Source: Gp6-AA40 sp036802945 (GTDB lineage Bacteria > Acidobacteriota > Vicinamibacteria > Vicinamibacterales > UBA2999). From it: a DNA stretch of 64,000 nt. The stretch spans positions 1-64,000 of the forward strand of contig DAIRVG010000007.1 of assembly GCA_036802945.1 (NCBI GenBank), written 5' to 3'. Both the position numbers and the translations under genes were made by a program. Within the stretch, counting starts at the first letter, position 1. Each line of letters starts with the position of its first letter. The notes below the pieces were generated by a model. It had not been told where the DNA came from. It did no database searches and worked only from the letters and a program-made list of their open reading frames with translations. Shown piece by piece: positions 59,050-64,000 of this stretch.

Positions 59050-61284
59050 GTGCAAAGGCCCGAGTCCACGATTCAAGCAGCGCGCGTCTTCCTCATCTTG
59101 ATCGCAGTGATCGCAACGTCCGGCCGTGCCGCCGCGCAGCAAGTGCCGCAGGCGGAGCCCGTGGCACGCGCATCGGCCGGCATTGCCGGCCCGAGGCCGG
59201 TCGCCGTGGCCAGGCGCACCGAGGAGGCGGTAATTCTCGATGGCACGCTTGACGATCGCGTCTGGCAGGACGCGATTCCGATGACCGGTTTCGTACAGGC
59301 CGACCCGCTCGAAGGCGAGCCGCCGTCGGAGCTGACGGAAGTCCGGATGCTATACGACGATGAGGCGATCTATATCGGCGTGACCAATTACGACAGCGAC
59401 CCGTCGCAAATCGTGACGACCGATTCGCGGCGCGACTCCTCCCTGGGCGACCAGGATTCGTTCCAGATGATCTTCGACACCTACCTCGATTCTCAGAACG
59501 GGTTCGTGTTCGGCACCAACGCCCTGGGCGCCGAGTACGACGCCCAAGTCCGGTCACAGGACAATCCCACCACGAGCTGGGACGGCAGCTGGGAAGTCGA
59601 GACGCGCGTGACGGAGAATGCGTGGACCGCCGAGTTCCGCATCCCGCTCCGCACGCTGCGCTACGGCCCGGCGCCGCAGGTGTGGGGCGTCAACTTCGTG
59701 CGCAACATCCAGCGCAGCCGCGAGAAGAGCTTCTGGTCGCCGCTGCCCCGCCAGTACGATCTGAACCGCCTTACCTCCGCGGGCGAGCTGCGCGGCCTCG
59801 AGCTGACGACGCCCCGCAACTTCAAGGTGCTGCCGTACGTTGTCGGCTCCGCCGACCGCACGTACGTGCCTCGATCGACGCCGGTCGACGGAAACGGCGA
59901 CTGGGGGTTCGACGCGAAGTTCGGCGTGACGCCCAGCCTGAACCTGGATGCCACGTACAACACGGACTTCGCGCAGGTCGAGGTCGACACGCAGCAGATC
60001 AACCTGACGCGTTTCAACCTCCGCTTCCCTGAGAAGCGTCCGTTCTTCCTCGAAAACTCCGGATTGTTCCGCATCGGCAAGGGAAATGAGATCGATCTGT
60101 TCTTCAGCCGGCGGATCGGCCTCGACGACAGCGGATTGCTGGTTCCGATCAAGGGGGGCGGCCGTCTGAGCGGCAAGGTGGCCAACGGGGTCAATGTCGG
60201 ACTGCTGAACATGCAGACCGACAACGTCGGCACGAGCCCGGGCAATAACTTCACCGTGGCGCGCACGAGCCGCGAGCTACCCAACCGGTCGAGCATCGGC
60301 GCGATCTTCGTCAATCGCTCCGCGACGGGAAGCCTTGCCGGACCGGATGACTGGAACCGCACGTTTGGCACCGACGCCCGCGTCGGAATCGGCGAACACA
60401 TCTCGCTTGCGGGGTTTGCTGCACGCACCCGGACGCCTGGCCTGGGCGGGCGCGAGTACGCGTGGAATATCGATTCGGATTACGACAACGGCGTCCATCA
60501 ACTCAGCTTCGAACATGGCGTGACCGGCGAATCGTTCAACCCCGAGGTGGGGTATCGCGAGATCGGCGTTGGCCAGAACTATCGCCGCACCTCGATGCGC
60601 GCGCAGGAGGTGATGCGCCAGGAGAAGATCCGCGGGTGGGGATTCCGCGAGTTCCTCCCGCACGTGAACTACACACGCTATGACTACCTCGAGGGAGGCC
60701 TCAACACCGCCGACCTCCACGTCGACAATCACTGGGATTGGGAGAACGGCAACTTCGTCACGGTGGCGCTGAACGGCACGTGGGACGGCATCCGTGAGCC
60801 GTTTCAGGTCTTCCCGGGAATCATCGTGCCGCCAGGCGATCATGGCGGCCTGCGAATGACGATGCGCGCGAACAGCGATCGCCGCAAATGGCTGTACGGC
60901 CGCGTGCAGTGGGACAAGGGGCGTTTCCTCACCGGCGATCAGAGCAGCCCGACGGTCCAGATGATCATCCGGGATGGTGGGCGTTTCGCGCTCGACACCA
61001 CGTGGAATTACCGCTCGATCACGCTGCCGCAGGGCTCGTTCCACACCAACCTCGGGAACATGCGCGTGACGTACAACTTCACCCCGTCGGTGTTTGTGCA
61101 GAGCTTGCTGCAGTACAACGATCGGACCGACCGCTGGTCAACGAACCTCCGCTTTCACTGGCTGGAGACCGCGGGCACAGGGCTCTTCGCGGTGTTCAAC
61201 AACACCGAGGCACTCGACGGCCTCGGTCCCGTAAACCGCGCGTTCATCCTGAAATACGTGCGGCAATTCGACATTCTGCGCTGA
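59050..61284 (+). CDS. DUF5916 outer-membrane protein with CBM9-like domain
   Basis: A 744-residue protein likely in the outer membrane. Signal peptide (AARVFLILIAVIATSGRAAAQ). Residues about 50-240 form a carbohydrate-binding family 9-like domain (ILDGTLDDRVWQDAIPMTGF, EAIYIGVTNYDSDPSQIV, WTAEFRIPLRTLRYG). The rest is a DUF5916 beta-barrel (FAQVEVDTQQINLTRFNLRF, PEKRPFFLENSGLF, then alternating strands to FDILR). GTG 59050 is the best start; ATG 58957 would give a poor leader. Function unknown, perhaps in glycan or peptide uptake. Confidence 0.85.
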   Translation: MQRPESTIQAARVFLILIAVIATSGRAAAQQVPQAEPVARASAGIAGPRPVAVARRTEEAVILDGTLDDRVWQDAIPMTGFVQADPLEGEPPSELTEVRMLYDDEAIYIGVTNYDSDPSQIVTTDSRRDSSLGDQDSFQMIFDTYLDSQNGFVFGTNALGAEYDAQVRSQDNPTTSWDGSWEVETRVTENAWTAEFRIPLRTLRYGPAPQVWGVNFVRNIQRSREKSFWSPLPRQYDLNRLTSAGELRGLELTTPRNFKVLPYVVGSADRTYVPRSTPVDGNGDWGFDAKFGVTPSLNLDATYNTDFAQVEVDTQQINLTRFNLRFPEKRPFFLENSGLFRIGKGNEIDLFFSRRIGLDDSGLLVPIKGGGRLSGKVANGVNVGLLNMQTDNVGTSPGNNFTVARTSRELPNRSSIGAIFVNRSATGSLAGPDDWNRTFGTDARVGIGEHISLAGFAARTRTPGLGGREYAWNIDSDYDNGVHQLSFEHGVTGESFNPEVGYREIGVGQNYRRTSMRAQEVMRQEKIRGWGFREFLPHVNYTRYDYLEGGLNTADLHVDNHWDWENGNFVTVALNGTWDGIREPFQVFPGIIVPPGDHGGLRMTMRANSDRRKWLYGRVQWDKGRFLTGDQSSPTVQMIIRDGGRFALDTTWNYRSITLPQGSFHTNLGNMRVTYNFTPSVFVQSLLQYNDRTDRWSTNLRFHWLETAGTGLFAVFNNTEALDGLGPVNRAFILKYVRQFDILR

Positions 61285-61297
61285 ACAACGAAGCCTT

Positions 61298-61316
61298 AAC
61301 CACGAAGGTCGTGGTT
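61298..61316. repeat. minimal CACGAAG palindrome
   Basis: AACCACGAAGGTCGTGGTT, a 19-bp core of the family just past the DUF5916 stop. It may be a terminator or a reduced copy. Confidence 0.7.
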
Positions 61317-61464
61317 ATTTCTTAGGCTCGGTCCGAATGTTGTTCAACATGGGCTTGGTGGCTAATCCATCTTTGTGGCGCCACGCCGAGCTCTCAACAC
61401 AAGCAGCGCGAGACAGATCACAACAGCGGCGCCTGCCACATCCCGCTGCGGCGACTGATCGCGT

Positions 61465-61541
61465 CGGGAGTCGGGATTCGGGACTCGGGATTCGCATTCG
61501 CGAGATCGGGACTCGAATCCCGAATCCCGAATCCCGGAATA
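61465..61541. repeat. GGGATTC inverted tandem repeat
   Basis: Plus-strand GGGATTCGGGACTCGGGATT units (61465-61495) facing CGAATCCC units (61512-61541), so a hairpin of repeats. It ends at the stop of the next gene. Longest member of the GGGATTC family here. Confidence 0.85.
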
Positions 61542-61542
61542 T

Positions 61543-62169
61543 CTACTTCGTGCAGCGCGCGGCAGCCCCTCCCTGCGCGGGTGTCTTCTCGCGGTAGACG
61601 TCGTGGCAGTTCATGCACGCCGTCGAAAGGGTATCGGTGACCTCGACAACGGCATCCATGTTCTTCGACTGCCCGGCCTTGTAGGCCGCCATCCCGGCGT
61701 CGCGCAGTCCCTTCACGAACATCTGCCAGTCGGCGTTCCGCATCGGCACCGGCTTGCCGTTGGAGCAGACCCGCCCGGGAATCATCAGAAGGTTTGCCGC
61801 TTCGGCCATTGCGATACCGCTGTTCTCGATCGCCTCCCATCCGCCGTAGATACTGGCGAGCGGATCCGTCGCCGCCGTCGGATCGGGAGCCTTCTTCACG
61901 GTCGTCGGATCCACGGTCTGCGCCGAAAAGACGACGTTCGAGTTAGGGAACAGGATGCCGCGCATCACCTGCTGAAGGTCGCCGTGCACCTGCCCTTGCG
62001 CCGCGGGAGCCGCGCCGCGGCCACGCGCGGCTGCCGGCGCTTGCGCTGCGCCGCCGGCCGGTGGCTGTGCGGTTCCGCGAGCGGGTGCTTGCGCGACTGC
62101 GATTTCGACACACAGAACTACGACCCCGATACACACGAGCAAGGCGAACGTAACGGTTCGGATTCTCAT
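61543..62169 (-). CDS. cytochrome c'-like monohaem protein
   Basis: A 208-residue exported cytochrome. Signal peptide (TVTFALLVCIGVVVLCVEIAVAQ), an Ala/Pro/Gln-rich linker, then a helical body with one C-terminal haem motif, CMNCHDVYREK, as in four-helix cytochrome c'. PVPMRNADWQMFVKGLRDAG is the helix before it. ATG 62169 has GAGGA 4 bases upstream. Its partner and function are unknown. Confidence 0.85.
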   Translation of the reverse strand: MRIRTVTFALLVCIGVVVLCVEIAVAQAPARGTAQPPAGGAAQAPAAARGRGAAPAAQGQVHGDLQQVMRGILFPNSNVVFSAQTVDPTTVKKAPDPTAATDPLASIYGGWEAIENSGIAMAEAANLLMIPGRVCSNGKPVPMRNADWQMFVKGLRDAGMAAYKAGQSKNMDAVVEVTDTLSTACMNCHDVYREKTPAQGGAAARCTK

Positions 62170-62451
62170 GGAGTCCTCGATGGAAGATGAAGATGGCGCG
62201 TCAGCAGACAAATCGGACAACGTTTATGTCTACCGCGATCCGCGCTGAATTACAAATGATCGCAGGCGAGCTTCGTCACGCTCGCCAGCACGTTGTTGTG
62301 AGTAGGATTGGCGCGTTGGAGTGAACTGCGCGCATGCGGAACCTGCGGGCGGAGGTTGCCGCGGCGCCGCAGATCCTGGATCTTCCCGCGACGCCGCCGC
62401 CTCTTTCGCAGCCCAGGCGCAAGAGCGAACTCTTCCGCCCGGTCGGTCACG
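62170..62451. other. intergenic region
   Basis: About 280 bases with no supportable gene; overlapping short open frames on both strands have no family features. Confidence 0.4.
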
Positions 62452-62775
62452 TTACAACAACTGTTTCATCGTCCATTCGTTGTCGTTGACCAGGGCGCTG
62501 TACGTGTCGACCGTCAACGATCGCTTCGCGTAGGTGCACGCCACGACGAAGAGCGCCTTTTCTTCGTGCCAGTCCGCTCTCACCACGGTGCACTCGAATG
62601 TGGTGGTACCTCCGGCCGTCGAGAGCGCGAGTACATCACCTGGCTTGGGAATAGCGGGCACCTGGATCCGCCTCGTAAATCTGACCGAGGAGTTGTCGAT
62701 CCTCTTGTCGGCCTCGCTCGGCGAGCGAACCGTCAGAGTGGGGACCCGCATGTTGACTTCGATTTCTGTCGGCAT
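62452..62775 (-). CDS. small hypothetical protein coupled to the cold-shock gene
   Basis: A 107-residue soluble protein with no recognised family. It has beta-rich stretches (RVPTLTVRS, FTRRIQVPAIPKPGDVLALS, TFECTVVRADWHEEKALFVV) suggesting a small barrel. ATG 62775, with GGTGAG just before, lies 8 bases after the cold-shock stop, so the two are one operon. Confidence 0.65.
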   Translation of the reverse strand: MPTEIEVNMRVPTLTVRSPSEADKRIDNSSVRFTRRIQVPAIPKPGDVLALSTAGGTTTFECTVVRADWHEEKALFVVACTYAKRSLTVDTYSALVNDNEWTMKQLL

Positions 62776-62783
62776 CTCACCCG

Positions 62784-62987
62784 CTACTCGGGCTTGACGT
62801 TCTCCGCACGGGGCCCCTTTGGTCCCTGACCGACGGTGAAAGACACCGACTGTCCTTCGCGCAAGTCGTCAAAGCGCGTGCCTGTGCATGCGGACTGGTG
62901 GAAGAAGTACTCCGTGCCGTCCGAGGTGGCGATGAAACCGAACCCTTTGTCCGTCAACCGCTTGATAGTCCCTGTCGTGTTAGCCAT
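62784..62987 (-). CDS. csp: cold-shock protein
   Basis: A 67-residue Csp/CspA-type RNA chaperone, single OB fold: GTIKRLTDKGFGFIATSDG (RNP1 KGFGFI), EYFFHQSA (RNP2-like), then LREGQSVSFTVGQGPKGPRAENV. It binds single-stranded RNA/DNA and melts hairpins, often cold-induced. AGAGGA precedes ATG 62987. Its long upstream region holds hairpin repeats and a tandem 22-bp repeat. Confidence 0.93.
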   Translation of the reverse strand: MANTTGTIKRLTDKGFGFIATSDGTEYFFHQSACTGTRFDDLREGQSVSFTVGQGPKGPRAENVKPE

Positions 62988-63009
62988 GAATCGCGTCCTC
63001 TCGTGAGCA

Positions 63010-63049
63010 CCCTGCGAGCTGCAGGGCGTTGACCCTGCGAGCTGCAGGG
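63010..63049. repeat. two 17-bp hairpin repeats in the csp leader
   Basis: CCCTGCGAGCTGCAGGG occurs at 63010-63026 and 63033-63049. Each has a 6-bp stem (CCCTGC/GCAGGG) and a GAGCT loop. Lying in the probable 5' UTR of csp, they could affect message folding, a common point of cold-shock control. Confidence 0.7.
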
Positions 63050-63083
63050 TTGCGCTACGAAGTATCGCACTTCGGTACGGGGA

Positions 63084-63127
63084 ACCGAAGATATTCGCAC
63101 GTAGGACCGAAGATATTCGCACGTAGG
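63084..63127. repeat. perfect 22-bp tandem duplication upstream of csp
   Basis: A 22-base unit beginning ACCGAAGATATTCGCACG is repeated head to tail (63084-63105 and 63106-63127). Each unit is about two helical turns, so it may bind a dimeric regulator or be a recent duplication of the promoter region. Confidence 0.7.
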
Positions 63128-63286
63128 ATCGAAATCGTGTAAACAAGCCAGTGGATGGGCTTGTGACCATGGCCCCACCAAACCCAACAGTGGCGCCGGC
63201 GACGAAGTAGGCGTAAGCTTTCCGCCGTACGCGCTGTGCAGCCATCCGGCTCGGCGCACGGCCCACTACCAAAGAGTAGGACAGCG

Positions 63287-64000
63287 ATGACGAAGCAACC
63301 ATCCGTAAATCGCCGTGACTTTCTGAAAAGCGCAGCCGCCACCAGCGCGGCGGCCGGCGCCGCGGCGTTCGTGCCCGCAGCTGCGGTCAACGCTCAAACG
63401 CCGGCGGCGAGTGTTCCGGCCGCGGCGCCGATCGCGCCGCGTGAAACGGACCCCCCTGGCGAAGCCGAGGTCCTGACGACCGACCGCCCGGGCGGCGATT
63501 TCATGGTCGACGTCCTGAAGGCCTTGAACTTCGAATACGTCGCCTCCAACCCGGGCTCGAGCTTCCGCGGCATTCACGAGTCCATCATCAACTACGGCGG
63601 CAACGCCGCGCCCGAATTCCTCACCTGCTGCCATGAAGAGTCGTCCGTTGCGATGGCGCACGGCTACTTCAAGGCCGAAGGCAAGCCGATGGCCGTCCTG
63701 TGTCACGGCACGGTTGGCATGCAGCACGCGGCGATGGCGATCTACAACGCGTACTGCGACCGTGTGCCTGTGTACATCCTCGCCGGCAACTCGCTCGATG
63801 CGACGATGCGGCGTCCCGGCGTCGAGTGGGCGCACAGCGTGCAGGACGCGGCGGCGATGGTGCGCGATTTCATCAAGTGGGACGATCTGCCGTTCTCGCT
63901 GCCGCACTTCGCGGAATCGGCCGTGCGCGCGTACAAGATCGCAATGACGCCGCCGATGATGCCGGTGCTCGTCGTGCTCGACGGCGGACTTCAGGAAGAT
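63287..64000 (+). CDS. Tat-exported thiamine-diphosphate enzyme (acetolactate synthase-like), partial
   Basis: Runs off the window end; 238 codons seen, all open. It begins with a twin-Arg leader (SVNRRDFLKSAAATSAAAGA) and continues as the N-terminal Pyr domain of the acetolactate synthase/pyruvate oxidase family: GGDFMVDVLKALNFEYVASN, a PGSSFRGIHESI segment, CCHEESSVAMAHGYFKAEGK with the catalytic Glu, and VLCHGTVGMQHAAMAIYNAY. AGGA precedes the ATG. A periplasmic, Tat-exported enzyme of this class is unusual; the reaction cannot be told from this part. Confidence 0.82.
   Translation, partial: MTKQPSVNRRDFLKSAAATSAAAGAAAFVPAAAVNAQTPAASVPAAAPIAPRETDPPGEAEVLTTDRPGGDFMVDVLKALNFEYVASNPGSSFRGIHESIINYGGNAAPEFLTCCHEESSVAMAHGYFKAEGKPMAVLCHGTVGMQHAAMAIYNAYCDRVPVYILAGNSLDATMRRPGVEWAHSVQDAAAMVRDFIKWDDLPFSLPHFAESAVRAYKIAMTPPMMPVLVVLDGGLQED

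Noticed and set aside
61465..61541. tRNA-like GGACTCGAATCCC (T-loop-like) sequence
   Set aside because: It is part of the GGGATTC repeat; no acceptor, D or anticodon stem can be built around it.

Overview
The window is about 64 kb of high-GC chromosome, most likely from an Acidobacteriota lineage of the Vicinamibacterales type. Pointers are the Oar-like TonB receptor with an N-terminal carboxypeptidase-regulatory domain, many secreted amidohydrolases, Tat-exported molybdopterin enzymes, many c-type cytochromes, DUF5916-type outer-membrane proteins, and a very high load of short intergenic palindromic repeats. Two runs of exactly 100 N, each flanked by an identical 55-bp sequence, show that this is a scaffolded draft or metagenome assembly. 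Taxonomy is inferred from gene content only.

Layout. 1-5.4 kb: TonB-dependent receptor, then a small protein coupled to a PilT-type ATPase. 5.5-12.6 kb: ammonium transporter, secreted amidohydrolase, acyl-CoA dehydrogenase-like flavoprotein, response regulator, TraB/GumN protein, cytochrome P460-like protein and a decayed methyltransferase. 12.6-24.5 kb: SYLF protein, cation/proton antiporter, PAP2 phosphatase, adenylate kinase with a coupled DUF488 protein, M20 peptidase, beta-propeller lipoprotein, tannase/feruloyl esterase, Kelch protein, response regulator and sulfite-oxidase-like protein. 24.5-32.8 kb: one giant cyclic beta-1,2-glucan synthase gene. 33.1-34.1 kb: a cluster of very small genes. 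34.2-37.7 kb: two tandem Crp/Fnr regulators and a GroEL without the usual C-terminal tail.

37.7-44.4 kb is the most striking region: a compact minus-strand operon encoding two paralogous soluble sensor kinases, a small protein, a double-domain KaiC, two overlapping KaiB genes and a hybrid PAS-kinase-receiver. There is no KaiA. It looks like a KaiBC clock or timer-derived stress signalling module in a non-cyanobacterium.

44.7-64 kb: RhlE-type helicase, NADP isocitrate dehydrogenase, a PEGA-like secreted protein, a protein with a diadenylate-cyclase-like domain, a second Tat molybdopterin protein, a reaction-centre-type multihaem cytochrome, paralogous secreted proteins, dihaem and monohaem cytochromes, a cupin, a DUF5916 outer-membrane protein, a cold-shock protein with repeat-rich upstream DNA, and a Tat-exported thiamine-diphosphate enzyme that runs off the end.

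The other theme is repeats. At least five families of short inverted or tandem repeats sit between genes. Several have been drawn into genes: two exported proteins have signal peptides encoded by palindromic repeats, the PilT linker contains one, and the DUF488 protein ends in one. No tRNA, rRNA, CRISPR array or classical insertion sequence was seen.
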